NCBI RefSeq assembly: GCF_006385595.1
Contig: NZ_CP041046.1
Coordinates: 4,355,001 to 4,419,000 of the forward strand
From: Luteibacter pinisoli
Lineage (GTDB): Bacteria; Pseudomonadota; Gammaproteobacteria; Xanthomonadales; Rhodanobacteraceae
Direction of reading: 5' to 3'
DNA: 64,000 nucleotides
How positions within the stretch are numbered: the first letter of the stretch is position 1; every line of letters starts with the position of its first letter. The notes beneath the pieces are model-generated. The model was not told the DNA's origin. It did no database searches and was given only the letters and a program-made list of their open reading frames with translations. Below, piece by piece: positions 26,023 to 35,079 of this stretch. The translations under genes and the position numbers were made by a program.

Positions 26023-28503
26023 ATGCGCCTCCCCGCTTCACCCGACGAGCTCGCCCCGGCTGACTGGCCCGCCTTTATCCATGCACGCGCGCCCGCCATG
26101 GTGGCGTACGTCGGCACGGACCAGCGGTTCCGTTACGCCAGCCCGGCGTACTGCGCGTGGATGGGCCTGGGCGACGCGCCGGTGGAAGGCCGCACGCTGC
26201 GCGAACTGATTCCTGCCGCGCTGTACGAGCGCATCGAGCCAGGCGTCGTCGCCGCGCTCGCCGGCAGCACGATGATCACCGACCGCGAACTGCGCCGCGA
26301 AGACGTCGAGCGCTTCGCCCAGGCCAGCTTCTCGCCGGATGTCGACGACGAAGGCAACGTGCGCGGCGCCTTCGTGGTGCTCGCCGATATCTCCGACCGC
26401 CGCGCGCTCGAAGCGCGCCTGAAGGAAAGCGAGCGGCGTTTCTCGCAGGCCTTCCGCCACGCCGCCATCGGCATGGCGCTGGTGATGCCCGACGGCCGCT
26501 GGCTGCAGGTAAACGACGCCATCTGCGGCATGCTCGGTTACGCCGAAGACGAACTGCTCGCGCTCAGCTTCCAGGACATCACCCACCCGGATGACCTCGT
26601 CGCCGACCTCGGCCTGCTCCAGCAGGTGCTCGATGGCGAACGCGCCTCGTACCACATGGAAAAGCGCTACCTGCACCGCGAGGGGCACATCGTCCATGCG
26701 CTGCTCACCGTCTCGCTGGTGCGCGACGAGCGCAGCGAGCCGCTGTATTTCGTCTCGCAGGTGCAGGACATCAGCGAGCGCAAGGCCTTCGAAGACGCGC
26801 TGTTCCGCGAGCGCGAGCTGGCCGAAGTCACGCTGAAATCCATCGGCGACGCGGTGATCACCACCGATCCCGAGCTGATGGTCACCTCGCTCAACCCCAT
26901 CGCCGAAGCGATGACCGGCTGGTCCACGCATGAAGCCGTGGGCCGGCCGATGGACGACATCTTCCAGCTACGCGATCCGCTGACCCGCCGCCCCATCGCC
27001 AACCCGCTGCGCACGGCGGTGCAGAAGAACACCATCATCGGCCTCACCACCGATGCCATCCTCGTCCACCGCAATGGCTTCGACAGCCCGATCGAGGATT
27101 CGGCCGCGCCGATCCACGACCACGCGGGCAACGTGGTTGGCGGCGTCGTGGTGTTCCATGACGTCAGCGAAACGCGCGCGCTCGCGCTGAAGATGGCGCA
27201 CCTCGCGCACCACGACACGCTCACCGGCCTGCCCAACCGCGCGCTGCTGCAGTCGCGCATGGAGTTCGCGGTGACGGTCGCCACGCGCCGTCGCCAGCGT
27301 TGCGCCCTTCTGTTCGTGGACATCGATCACTTCAAGCAGATCAACGACAGCCTCGGCCACGCCGCCGGCGATGCGTTGCTGCAGGAAGTCGCGCGACGCA
27401 TCCGCTCGGCCGTGCGCGCCGACGACACCGTCAGCCGGCTCGGTGGCGATGAGTTCGTGGTGCTGCTGCCGCACGTGGACGACGCCGTGGATGCCACCGA
27501 CGTGGCCGAGAAGGTGCTACAGGCGTGCAACGAGGCGATCGGCCTGGAAGCCTCGGCGCTGGCGATCAGCTTCAGCATCGGCATCAGCCTGTTCCCGGAC
27601 GACGCCTACGACGCCGAATCCATGCTGCGCAACGCCGACACCGCCATGTACGAAGCGAAGATGCAGGGCCGCAACGGCTACCGCTTCTTCAACCCGAGCA
27701 TGAACGAGCGCAACACCGCGCGCGTGCGCATCGAAGTGGAGCTGCGCAAGGCGCTGGCCCGCAACGAACTCAGCCTGCACTACCAGCCCAAGGTCGACGT
27801 GGACCTCGGCACCATCGTCGGCGCCGAAGCCCTGCTGCGCTGGCAGGTGGATGGCGAGGATATCTACACGCCCGAGCAGTTCATTCCCGTGGCCGAGGAT
27901 TGCGGCCTCATCGTGCCGATCGGCGAATGGGCCCTGCGCGAAGCCTGCCGGCAGACCAGGGAATGGTCGCAGACGTACCGCCCGCTGTCCGTCTCGGTGA
28001 ACGTCTCCGCGCTGCAGTTCCAGCACACGCGTTTCTTCGAATCGATGCAGGCCATCCTCGTCGAAACCGGCCTGCATCCCACGCTGCTTGAGCTGGAAGT
28101 GACCGAGCGCACGGTGATGGAAGGCGGCGACCACATCGCCGACCTGCTGCACCGGATCAAGGCCGAAGGCGTCTCACTCAGCCTCGACGACTTCGGCACC
28201 GGCTATTGCAGCCTTGCGTACCTGAAACACTTCCCGGTGGATACGCTGAAGATCGATCGCGCCTTCATCCGCGACGTCGCCTGGGACAACGACAGCGCCG
28301 CCATCGTCAGCGCCATCATCGCCATGGGCAAAGGCATGAACAAGATGGTGCTCGCCGAAGGCGTGGAAAGCGTCGAACAAGCCAGCTTCCTCGGCAACGC
28401 CGGCTGCACGCAAATGCAAGGCTTCCTCTTCGGCCGCGCCGTCCCCGCCCGCGACTTCGAAGCGCGCATCGCGCAGGTCGACCAGGGCCTCCGGCTGGCC
28501 TAA
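26023..28503 (+). CDS. PAS-PAS-PAS-GGDEF-EAL cyclic-di-GMP protein
   Basis: An 826-residue cytoplasmic protein with three PAS-like domains (about 20-130, 140-265, 275-395), a GGDEF domain and an EAL domain. The cyclase signature is intact ('RLGGDEFVVLLP', residues 474-478) with an inhibitory I-site RADD five residues upstream. The phosphodiesterase signature is intact (EAL at 602-604, 'DDFGTGYCSLAYLK', 'LAEGVE'). Both activities are therefore possible, with PAS ligands or redox state deciding the output. No membrane segment is seen. A 9-bp inverted repeat lies just upstream. Confidence 0.95.
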   Translation: MRLPASPDELAPADWPAFIHARAPAMVAYVGTDQRFRYASPAYCAWMGLGDAPVEGRTLRELIPAALYERIEPGVVAALAGSTMITDRELRREDVERFAQASFSPDVDDEGNVRGAFVVLADISDRRALEARLKESERRFSQAFRHAAIGMALVMPDGRWLQVNDAICGMLGYAEDELLALSFQDITHPDDLVADLGLLQQVLDGERASYHMEKRYLHREGHIVHALLTVSLVRDERSEPLYFVSQVQDISERKAFEDALFRERELAEVTLKSIGDAVITTDPELMVTSLNPIAEAMTGWSTHEAVGRPMDDIFQLRDPLTRRPIANPLRTAVQKNTIIGLTTDAILVHRNGFDSPIEDSAAPIHDHAGNVVGGVVVFHDVSETRALALKMAHLAHHDTLTGLPNRALLQSRMEFAVTVATRRRQRCALLFVDIDHFKQINDSLGHAAGDALLQEVARRIRSAVRADDTVSRLGGDEFVVLLPHVDDAVDATDVAEKVLQACNEAIGLEASALAISFSIGISLFPDDAYDAESMLRNADTAMYEAKMQGRNGYRFFNPSMNERNTARVRIEVELRKALARNELSLHYQPKVDVDLGTIVGAEALLRWQVDGEDIYTPEQFIPVAEDCGLIVPIGEWALREACRQTREWSQTYRPLSVSVNVSALQFQHTRFFESMQAILVETGLHPTLLELEVTERTVMEGGDHIADLLHRIKAEGVSLSLDDFGTGYCSLAYLKHFPVDTLKIDRAFIRDVAWDNDSAAIVSAIIAMGKGMNKMVLAEGVESVEQASFLGNAGCTQMQGFLFGRAVPARDFEARIAQVDQGLRLA

Positions 28504-28955
28504 CGCTTCAATTCGGCTTCATACATGAAGTAGTGGCAGCGCTCCATGCCAAGGCCACCATACGTCGCCTGCGCCCGGCTGTTTTCCGTCTCCACGTATA
28601 GGCGCAACCCCACCGCCCCCGCCCCTTCCGCCATCGCCTTCACATGGTGATACATCCCGCGGAACACCCCGGCCCGGCGCGCCTCCTGTGCCACATACAC
28701 ACTCTGCACCCACCAGAAGTCCCCACAGCGCCAGTCACTCCACTCATACGTGACCAGCAGGCAGCCCACCGCGACACCGTCGAGTTCCGCAACGAGATAA
28801 AACCCGCGACGCGGCTCATCAAACACCGCGCGCACGCCACGGCCGATCGTCTCGGGATCCAGCCGCTTCTCTTCCGTCTCCCACGCCATCGCGATGTTCC
28901 AGCGGGCGATGTGGTCTGCGTCTTCCACCGACGCGCGGCGTACGTAAAGCGACAT
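28500..28955 (-). CDS. GNAT family N-acetyltransferase
   Basis: A 151-residue GNAT protein: 'VRRASVEDADHIARWNIAMAW' at the start, 'WWVQSVYVAQEARRAGVFRGMY' as the acetyl-CoA motif A (partly divergent: RRAGVF in place of Q/RxxGxG/A) and 'LYVETENSRAQATYGGLGM' as motif B. The acceptor is unknown. Its 3' end overlaps the end of the convergent GGDEF-EAL gene by 4 bases; its start is 3 bases downstream of the ntrC stop, so it is probably the third gene of the ntrBC operon. Confidence 0.85.
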   Translation of the reverse strand: MSLYVRRASVEDADHIARWNIAMAWETEEKRLDPETIGRGVRAVFDEPRRGFYLVAELDGVAVGCLLVTYEWSDWRCGDFWWVQSVYVAQEARRAGVFRGMYHHVKAMAEGAGAVGLRLYVETENSRAQATYGGLGMERCHYFMYEAELKR

Positions 28956-28957
28956 GG

Positions 28958-30346
28958 TCAGAGTTCCGTCGAGGGGCGCCGTTTGCGCGAGGCACCCAGT
29001 TTACGCGTCAACGTATTGCGGCCCACGCCCAGCGCGATCGCCGCCTGCTGGCGGTGGCCGTCGGTGGCGATGAGGGCGGCCTGCAGCAAGGTCTTGTCCA
29101 TGGACTCGCGGGCGCGGGCGTGGATGTCCGCTTCGCCCTGGGCCAGCGCATCCTGCGCCCACAGGCGCAGCGCTTCGGTCCACTCGCCGCTGCGGGTTTC
29201 GCGGGCAGGCAGCGCGCCGAGGTCCGCGGTCTGGATTTCCACGCCGGGGGCGATCACCGCCAGGCGGCGGCAGAGGTTTTCCAGTTCGCGGACGTTGCCG
29301 GGGTAGTCGCGCTGTTCGATCAGCTTCAGGGCGCCGCGCGAGAAGCGCTTCGCGGGGAGATTCAGTTCCACCGAGGCCTGGGCAAGGAAGTGCCTGGCCA
29401 GCAGCGGGATATCACCGCGCCGCTCGCGCAGGGACGGCAGCGGAATGCGCACCACGTCCAGGCGATGCTTCAGGTCCGCACGGAACAGGCCCTGCAGCAC
29501 CCGCGCTTCCAGGTCCTGGTGCGTGGCGGCGATGATGCGGACGTTTCCGTGCATCAGCTCACGCCCGCCCACGCGGTAGAACTCGCCGCCGGCCAGCACG
29601 CGCAGAAGGCGTGTCTGCAAACCGAGCGGCATGTCGCCGATTTCGTCGAGGAACAGCGTGCCGCCATCGGCCTGTTCGAAACGGCCCGCCACGCGACGCG
29701 TGGCACCGGTGAAGGCCCCCGCTTCGTGGCCGAACAGTTCGCTTTCGAGCAGCTCGGCGGGGATGGCGGCGGTGTTCAGGGCGACGTAGGGCTTGCCGGC
29801 GCGGGCGCTTTCTTCATGCAGCGCGCGGGCGACGAGTTCCTTGCCGGTGCCGGTTTCGCCGGTGATCAGCACGTTGAGGTCGCTGGCGGCGACGCGACCG
29901 ATCAGACGGAACACTTCGCGCATCGCAGCGCTTTCGCCGATGAGGGCGTGGGCGTCGGCACGCTGCGCGGGGACGATCACTTCCTCGCGTGCGGCAGCCA
30001 GTGCGCGCTCCACGGTTTCCACGGCGTGGTCGAGGTCGAAGGGCTTGGCCAGATAATCGGCGGCGCCGGCGCGATACGCCGCGGCGGTGGTGGCCACGTC
30101 GGTGAAGGCGCTCATGACGATCACCGGGCCGATGTTGCGGCGGGTGAGGTCTTCGAGCAGGCGCAGGCCGTTTTCGCCGGGCATGCGCACGTCCGTCACC
30201 AGCAGGGCCGGACGGCTCTCTTCCAGCGCGGCACGTACCGCATCACCGGCGCTGAACTCACGCACGGCATGCCCAGCATCGCGCAGGGCTTCGGCCAGCA
30301 CAAAGCGCACGCCGCGGTCATCGTCGGCGATCCAGATCTCACTCAT
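28958..30346 (-). CDS. glnG: Nitrogen regulation response regulator NtrC
   Basis: A 462-residue sigma-54 activator. The receiver domain carries the phospho-acceptor Asp near 52 ('LLVTDVRMPG'), the AAA+ domain has Walker A 'GETGTGKE' (163-170) and the sigma-54 contact loop 'GAFTGA' (210-215), and a Fis-type helix-turn-helix closes the protein ('HRQQAAIALGVGRNTLTRKL'). It activates nitrogen-limitation genes when phosphorylated by NtrB. Its ATG lies within the 3' end of ntrB (8-base overlap). glnA is not in the window. Confidence 0.95.
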   Translation of the reverse strand: MSEIWIADDDRGVRFVLAEALRDAGHAVREFSAGDAVRAALEESRPALLVTDVRMPGENGLRLLEDLTRRNIGPVIVMSAFTDVATTAAAYRAGAADYLAKPFDLDHAVETVERALAAAREEVIVPAQRADAHALIGESAAMREVFRLIGRVAASDLNVLITGETGTGKELVARALHEESARAGKPYVALNTAAIPAELLESELFGHEAGAFTGATRRVAGRFEQADGGTLFLDEIGDMPLGLQTRLLRVLAGGEFYRVGGRELMHGNVRIIAATHQDLEARVLQGLFRADLKHRLDVVRIPLPSLRERRGDIPLLARHFLAQASVELNLPAKRFSRGALKLIEQRDYPGNVRELENLCRRLAVIAPGVEIQTADLGALPARETRSGEWTEALRLWAQDALAQGEADIHARARESMDKTLLQAALIATDGHRQQAAIALGVGRNTLTRKLGASRKRRPSTEL

Positions 30347-31352
30347 GCGGACGCTCCATCGGGAGGTACAGGGAGAACACGGTGTCGCCCGGGTGGCTCA
30401 CGTAGCGGAGGTCGCCGCCGTGCTCCAGCGCGATCTCGCGCGAGAGCGCCAGGCCCAGGCCCGTGCCGTCGGGACGGCCGCTCACCAGCGGATGGAACAG
30501 GATGTCGCGCAGTTCGTCGGCCACGCCGGGGCCGTCGTCGAGCACGTCCACGCGCAGGGCCGCGCGAACGGTGCGCTCGCCCAGCCGCGCGCCGTGCTCA
30601 ATGCGGGTACGCAGGGTGATGGTGCGAGCCCCGGCTTCGGTGGCGTTGCGGGTGAGGTTGAGCAGCACCTGGAGCAGGCGGTCGTTGTCGCCGGAGACGT
30701 CCGGCAGGCTGGGGTCGTAGTCGTGGCGGACGCGCGGGGCGTCGGCTTCGGCGGTGACCAGGCCTTCGAGGCGTTCGAGCAGTTCGTGGATGTTGACCGG
30801 GCCGATCCGCGCCGCGCCGCCGTGGCGCAGCAAACCGTCGGCGAGGGCAGCGAGGCGGTCTGCCTCTGAGATCACCATGGCGGCCAGGCCGCGCAGGTCC
30901 GCATCGGCCAGCCGGCGCTCCAGCAGCTGCGCTGCACCACGCAGGCCAGCCAGCGGATTCTTCACCTCGTGGGCGAAGCCGCGGAGGGTGGCGGAGAGCG
31001 GGGTGTCACCCCCATGCAGGTCGGTCGCCAGGGGGTGGACCTCGACCAGCACCCGACCATCGCCGATGGGCTGGAGGGAGAGGTCTGCCGTGACATCGCG
31101 GCCCCGTGCCACCCCGAAGCTGACCCCACGAAGGTTGAAACCACGGCCTTCGGATAGGGTGCGCTCCAGCTGGCTGGCCAGGGCGGGCTCACGCATCAGC
31201 TGGGCCAGGGGCTGGCCGACGGCCGTTCGGGGGCCGACATCCAGCACCTCACCGAGGGCAGGGTTGATCCAGGCGACGCGCAGGTCCGGGCCGACAACGG
31301 CGATGCCGGTACCCAGCAGGGTCAGAAGCTCGGTGTGATCGGGTGCATCCAT
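30339..31352 (-). CDS. glnL: Nitrogen regulation sensor histidine kinase NtrB
   Basis: A 337-residue soluble histidine kinase: an N-terminal PAS domain (about 8-110), the phospho-acceptor His near 128 in 'GFAHEVKNPLAGLRGA', and an HATPase domain with N box 'LLNLTRNATEA' and G boxes 'DDGPGV' and 'GTGLGLAL'. PII (GlnB) normally controls its kinase/phosphatase balance. First gene of ntrB-ntrC(-GNAT). Possible NtrC half-sites overlap its start. Confidence 0.95.
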   Translation of the reverse strand: MDAPDHTELLTLLGTGIAVVGPDLRVAWINPALGEVLDVGPRTAVGQPLAQLMREPALASQLERTLSEGRGFNLRGVSFGVARGRDVTADLSLQPIGDGRVLVEVHPLATDLHGGDTPLSATLRGFAHEVKNPLAGLRGAAQLLERRLADADLRGLAAMVISEADRLAALADGLLRHGGAARIGPVNIHELLERLEGLVTAEADAPRVRHDYDPSLPDVSGDNDRLLQVLLNLTRNATEAGARTITLRTRIEHGARLGERTVRAALRVDVLDDGPGVADELRDILFHPLVSGRPDGTGLGLALSREIALEHGGDLRYVSHPGDTVFSLYLPMERPHE

Positions 31353-31387
31353 TGCACCAATTTAGGGAGCGTTTTGCTGCGGTGCAA
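31342..31387. promoter_or_regulatory. GGTGCA/TGCACC half-sites at the ntrB start
   Basis: GGTGCA (31342-31347), TGCACC (31353-31358) and GGTGCA (31381-31386) lie within 46 bases at the ntrB start. NtrC sites are built from TGCACC...GGTGCA arms, but the 5-base-spaced pair here is in the reverse arrangement and partly coding, and the correctly oriented pair is 22 bases apart. Autoregulation is possible but unproven. Confidence 0.3.
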
Positions 31388-31442
31388 CTGGAGGGATTCC
31401 TAGGGAGTTGTAGCTTTTCGAGCCAGCCCTCTATCTCCTTGA

Positions 31443-31619
31443 CACCGCACGGGCGGCCGATGGCCCGGACAGCCTCTAGGACCTGATCTCGCGGCGATCC
31501 AGATATGGGAGGCGCGCGTCCAGGCCTATCTCAACCAGCCCCTGTTCATCCAGTCTCCTGTGTTCGCGGAGGCCGCTACCAACGCCAACGATGCTCGTAG
31601 AGCAGCTTCAACCCGATAG
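31443..31619 (+). pseudogene. Start-less coding remnant (58 codons)
   Basis: An open stretch between a TGA (31440-31442) and a TAG (31617-31619) with protein-like composition, reading for example 'AAIQIWEARVQAYLNQPLFI' followed by 'QSPVFAEAATNANDARRAA'. It has no plausible start codon or ribosome site, and looks like the end of a lost gene. Family not recognised. It converges on the Imm32-like gene, overlapping it by 12 bases. Confidence 0.3.
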
Positions 31620-31841
31620 GATCTTCGGGTCCGCGACAATAACCTCATGATCACCATCAATCGCGCCCGGGGTATCCGAGTAGTGCTCATGGTCACGCCC
31701 GGTTCCCGCTTCTTGTTTTTCGGCTTGGGAAAGGAAGAACTGGGCCAGCGAACGTAGTTGCTCCGGGCCAGCGAGAAACGTGACCTCGTCCATGGTCAAC
31801 AGAGTGTCTGGAGCCATCTTCGAACGACCGAAAAGCTTCAT
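31608..31841 (-). CDS. Imm32-like small protein (77 aa)
   Basis: A 77-residue acidic protein with a strong ribosome site (AGGAAAGG, 31853-31846). Its layout, 'MKLFGRSK...', 'VTFLAGPEQLRSLAQFFLSQA' and 'DHEHYSD', resembles a group of small proteins annotated as immunity protein 32 (with a conserved HEHxSD motif). Immunity proteins of this type protect against polymorphic or contact-dependent toxins, but no toxin gene is next to it, so the function is uncertain. The family call is from memory of the motif and should be treated as tentative. Confidence 0.5.
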   Translation of the reverse strand: MKLFGRSKMAPDTLLTMDEVTFLAGPEQLRSLAQFFLSQAEKQEAGTGRDHEHYSDTPGAIDGDHEVIVADPKILSG

Positions 31842-31957
31842 TTGACCTTTCCTAAGTGAGCAAGGGTGATCAGGCGCGCGGAACGTTATCCCCCCGCGAC
31901 ATCTTAGTCAGATCCGAGCCATGGTCCAGTTGCCGATGCTGAGCGATGCACCCTCAC

Positions 31958-33013
31958 TCATGCGAGCCTGCCCACATCGACCACCGCCTGCGCAAACGCC
32001 TTCGGAGCCTCCTGCGGCAGGTTGTGCCCGATGCCGCCATTGAGCGTGCGGTGCTCATGCATACCCGTGAATTTCGATGCGTACATCGAGGGTGCCGGGT
32101 GGGGCGCACCGTTGGCGTCGCCTTCCATGGTGATGGTTGGCACCGCGATCGAGGGGGCCTGTGCAAGCTTGGCCTCGAGGACATCGTATTTCGATTCGCC
32201 CTCCGCGAGACCCATGCGCCACCGGTAGTTATGGATCACGAGCGCAACGTGGTCCGGGTTATCAAACGCAGCGGCGCTGCGCTCGTAGGTGGCATCGTCG
32301 AAGGCCCACTTCGGGGAGGCGAGCTTCCAGATCAGCTTGTTGAAGTCGTGGCGGTTGGCCTCGTAACCTGCCCGGCCGCGCTCGGTGGCGAAGTAGAACT
32401 GGTACCACCACTGCAGCTCATCACCTGGAGCCAGTGGCTTCTTCCCCGCCTCCTGGCTGCCGATGAGGTAACCACTGACCGCGACCAGCGCCTTCACACG
32501 CTGCGGCCAAAGCGCCGCGACGATGTCCGCGGTACGCGCACCCCAGTCGAATCCGCCAAGGACCGCCTTGCGGATTTTCAGTGCATCCATCAGGTCGATG
32601 ATGTCAGTGGCCAGCGCCGCGGGCTGGGCATTGCGCGGCGTGGTGGTATCGATGATCCGGGTGCTCCCGTAGCCACGAAGGTAGGGGATGACCACCCGGT
32701 ACCCGCTGGCTACCAGGATCGGCGCGACATCGACGAAGCTGTGGATGTCGTAGGGCCAACCGTGGAGGAGGATGACCACGGGGCCGGTGGCTGGCCCCAT
32801 GTCGACATAGCCGACGTCCAACGAACCGGCGCGGATCTGCTTCAGCGGTGGGAAGGCCGTGCCGCCCAAAGCGACTCCCGTGGCGCTGGCACTTCGCACG
32901 GCGGAAGCGGGTGACGCAGCGGCGATGCTTGCCATACCCAGCTGGCCAGCGGCCATGGCGAGGGCGCTCATGCCGAGGAAGCGACGCCGGGTGAAGATCT
33001 GATCGGATGACAT
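31958..33013 (-). CDS. Tat-exported alpha/beta hydrolase, epoxide-hydrolase type
   Basis: About 351 residues from ATG 33013 (ribosome site AAGGAT). The N-terminus is a twin-arginine signal ('FTRRRFLGMSALAMAAGQLG'), so it is exported folded. The hydrolase core shows the HGWP oxyanion motif (84-87), an Asp nucleophile near 156 in 'GGFDWGARTA' and a catalytic His in 'GGIGHNLPQEAP'. An Asp nucleophile points to epoxide hydrolase or haloalkane/haloacetate dehalogenase rather than esterase. Last gene of a four-gene operon, 13 bases after the second hydrolase. The open frame continues upstream to 33289 but without homology. Confidence 0.85.
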   Translation of the reverse strand: MSSDQIFTRRRFLGMSALAMAAGQLGMASIAAASPASAVRSASATGVALGGTAFPPLKQIRAGSLDVGYVDMGPATGPVVILLHGWPYDIHSFVDVAPILVASGYRVVIPYLRGYGSTRIIDTTTPRNAQPAALATDIIDLMDALKIRKAVLGGFDWGARTADIVAALWPQRVKALVAVSGYLIGSQEAGKKPLAPGDELQWWYQFYFATERGRAGYEANRHDFNKLIWKLASPKWAFDDATYERSAAAFDNPDHVALVIHNYRWRMGLAEGESKYDVLEAKLAQAPSIAVPTITMEGDANGAPHPAPSMYASKFTGMHEHRTLNGGIGHNLPQEAPKAFAQAVVDVGRLA

Positions 33014-33026
33014 GACGGATCCTTCT

Positions 33027-34298
33027 TTAGCGAAGCGACTTGAAGGCAGCGCGGATTTCTTCCACGAACAGCTGGGGCTGCTCCCATGCGGCGAAGTGGC
33101 CACCCTTATCGACCTCATGGAAGTAGTACATCGAGGGGTAGGCACGCTGCGCCCAGCTCTTCGGTGCCTGGTAGATTTCGCGCGGGAACACGGTGATAGC
33201 CACGGGCACCTTGATCTGCCGGGTCTTCTGCGCCTCGGCGCTGAAGTTGTTGTTGTTGTTCTCCCAGTAGAACCGCGAAGCCGAGGCACCCGTGTTGGTC
33301 AGCCAATACAAGCTGATATCGTTCAGTATCTCGTCACGGCTGAGCACGCCTTCGGGATGCCCACGGTTGTCGCTCCACTGGACGAACTTCTCGTACATCC
33401 ACGCGGCCTCGCCGGCGGGAGAATCAGCAAGCGAATAGCCGATGGTCTGGGGTCGGGTGACCATCAATGCGCCGTAGGCGGCGTTGCGGCCGAAGAAGCT
33501 ACTGAGGGAGTCGAAGGCGCGTTTCTCGTCGGGCGCCAGGCCGGCCGGCGCAGGCTCGCCACCGAAGATGGGCTTCACGAGCTCGGGCGGCACGGTGGCC
33601 GGCATGTTCAGGTGGATGCCCAGTAGCCCGGCAGGTGCCTGGCGTGCCAATGCATCGGAGATGACCGAGCCGTGGTCGCCGCCCTGCGAAACGTAGCGGT
33701 TGTATCCAAGGCGGTGCATCAACGTGTCCCATGCCTTCGCGACACGGTCCGGTCCCCATCCCGTGCCCTTGGGCTTGCTCGAAAAGCCATAGCCCGGAAT
33801 CGCGGGGATCACGACATCGAAAGCATCCTCCGCCTTGCCACCATGTGCAGTGGGGTTCACGAGCGGGTCGATCGTCTTGAGGAATTCGGCTGGCGAGCCC
33901 GGCCAGCCATGGGTGAGGATGAGGGGCAAGGCGCCGGGCTGCTTCGAACGAACATGGATGAAGTAGATCTCCTCACCGTCGATCGTTGTGACGAACTGCG
34001 GTAACGCGTTGAGTTGTGCCTCGAACTTACGCCAGTCATAGCCCTTTCCCCAATACTCGACGAGGGCCTGTACCTTGGAGAGCTGGATGCCCTGGGCATC
34101 GTCGGCGACCGTCTCCTTGTCGGGCCACCGCGTATCGCCAATACGTCGGCGAAGGTCGGAAAGATCTTTGTCCGATACATGGACGTGGTAGGCACGAACC
34201 GTTGCATCGTCGCCGACCGTTGTAGCAGCGGCCGCAGCATGGGCGGACATGGGGATGGCGATCCCCGCCAGGGTCAACGCCAGGATCATTGCGCGCAT
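33027..34298 (-). CDS. Exported epoxide hydrolase with EHN domain
   Basis: About 423 residues from ATG 34298 with a Sec signal peptide ('MRAMILALTLAGIAIPMSAHA'). The N-terminal EHN domain ('SDKDLSDLRRRIGDTRWPD', 'LVEYWGKGYDWRKFEAQLN') precedes an alpha/beta hydrolase with 'LILTHGWPGSPAEF' (HGWP 130-133), Asp nucleophile near 208 in 'VSQGGDHGSVIS', and His in 'DKGGHFAAWEQP'. This is the microsomal-type epoxide hydrolase architecture. It follows the SDR gene and precedes the Tat-type hydrolase, so two periplasmic epoxide-hydrolase-like enzymes with different export routes are encoded together. Confidence 0.9.
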   Translation of the reverse strand: MRAMILALTLAGIAIPMSAHAAAAATTVGDDATVRAYHVHVSDKDLSDLRRRIGDTRWPDKETVADDAQGIQLSKVQALVEYWGKGYDWRKFEAQLNALPQFVTTIDGEEIYFIHVRSKQPGALPLILTHGWPGSPAEFLKTIDPLVNPTAHGGKAEDAFDVVIPAIPGYGFSSKPKGTGWGPDRVAKAWDTLMHRLGYNRYVSQGGDHGSVISDALARQAPAGLLGIHLNMPATVPPELVKPIFGGEPAPAGLAPDEKRAFDSLSSFFGRNAAYGALMVTRPQTIGYSLADSPAGEAAWMYEKFVQWSDNRGHPEGVLSRDEILNDISLYWLTNTGASASRFYWENNNNNFSAEAQKTRQIKVPVAITVFPREIYQAPKSWAQRAYPSMYYFHEVDKGGHFAAWEQPQLFVEEIRAAFKSLR

Positions 34299-34341
34299 CA
34301 GGATGACTCCACGATCGAAGGTAGGGGAATGGGGGGCACGC

Positions 34342-35079
34342 TCAGAGCGTGAAGCCGCCATCGATGGTCAGGCTTGCACCAGTGACGTAGGCCGCGTCGT
34401 CCCGCAGGAAATAGGCAACGGCGCCTGCGATTTCCGAAGGATCGGCGACACGCTTCTGTGGGCTACGCTCGATCAGGTACTCCAGGAACCCGGAGGTAAT
34501 GTCGGTCTTGGTCGGGCCGGGCTGGACGTTGTTGACGGTGATCCGTCGCGGCGCCAGGTCCAGCGCAAGCCCCTTTACCATCGCGGCGACCGCCGCCTTC
34601 GTGAGCTGGTAGACGCTGGATCCAGGCGAACCAACACCGTTGACGACATTGCTACCGATGGTGACGACGCGACCACCATCCTTGAGCAGCGGAACGCTGG
34701 CCTGAATGGACAGGAAGACTCCTCGCACGTTCACCGCCAGCATCTGATCCAGGTCACTGATGCTCACCTCGCCTACCTGGCCGGCTTTGTAAATTCCTGC
34801 ATTCACCACCACGGCATCGATCGCGCCGAAACGAGCGTGGGCGGCGGTGGCCGCATGCTCGATGGAGGATGCGTCCGTGGAGTCGGCAAGGATGGCCAGT
34901 GCATTCCCGCCTAGCGCGGCCACTTCGTCGACAAGCGCTCCGGCTGCGTCGGGCCGGGATACATACGTGAACGCGACGTCGTATCCATCTTCGGCGAGGC
35001 GCTTCACGATGGCGGCACCGATGCCGCGTGAGCCGCCATACACAAGTGCTGTCCTGCCTTGGTTCGTAAGGTTGTTCAT
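34342..35079 (-). CDS. SDR family NAD(P)-dependent oxidoreductase
   Basis: Classical short-chain dehydrogenase of 245 residues: cofactor motif 'VYGGSRGIGAAIV', 'NAG' in 'VVVNAGIYKAG', the catalytic Ser in 'TIGSNVVNGV' and 'YQLTK' as the YxxxK motif; the C-terminal 'GASLTIDGGFTL' is typical. The substrate is unknown; context suggests reduction of an aldehyde, ketone or diol product of oxidative damage. ATGA overlap with the ohr stop shows translational coupling. Confidence 0.92.
   Translation of the reverse strand: MNNLTNQGRTALVYGGSRGIGAAIVKRLAEDGYDVAFTYVSRPDAAGALVDEVAALGGNALAILADSTDASSIEHAATAAHARFGAIDAVVVNAGIYKAGQVGEVSISDLDQMLAVNVRGVFLSIQASVPLLKDGGRVVTIGSNVVNGVGSPGSSVYQLTKAAVAAMVKGLALDLAPRRITVNNVQPGPTKTDITSGFLEYLIERSPQKRVADPSEIAGAVAYFLRDDAAYVTGASLTIDGGFTL

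Noticed and set aside
31443..31619. Coding remnant considered as an XVIPCD-type effector tail
   Set aside because: The composition is only vaguely similar and the conserved spacing of that domain is not visible.
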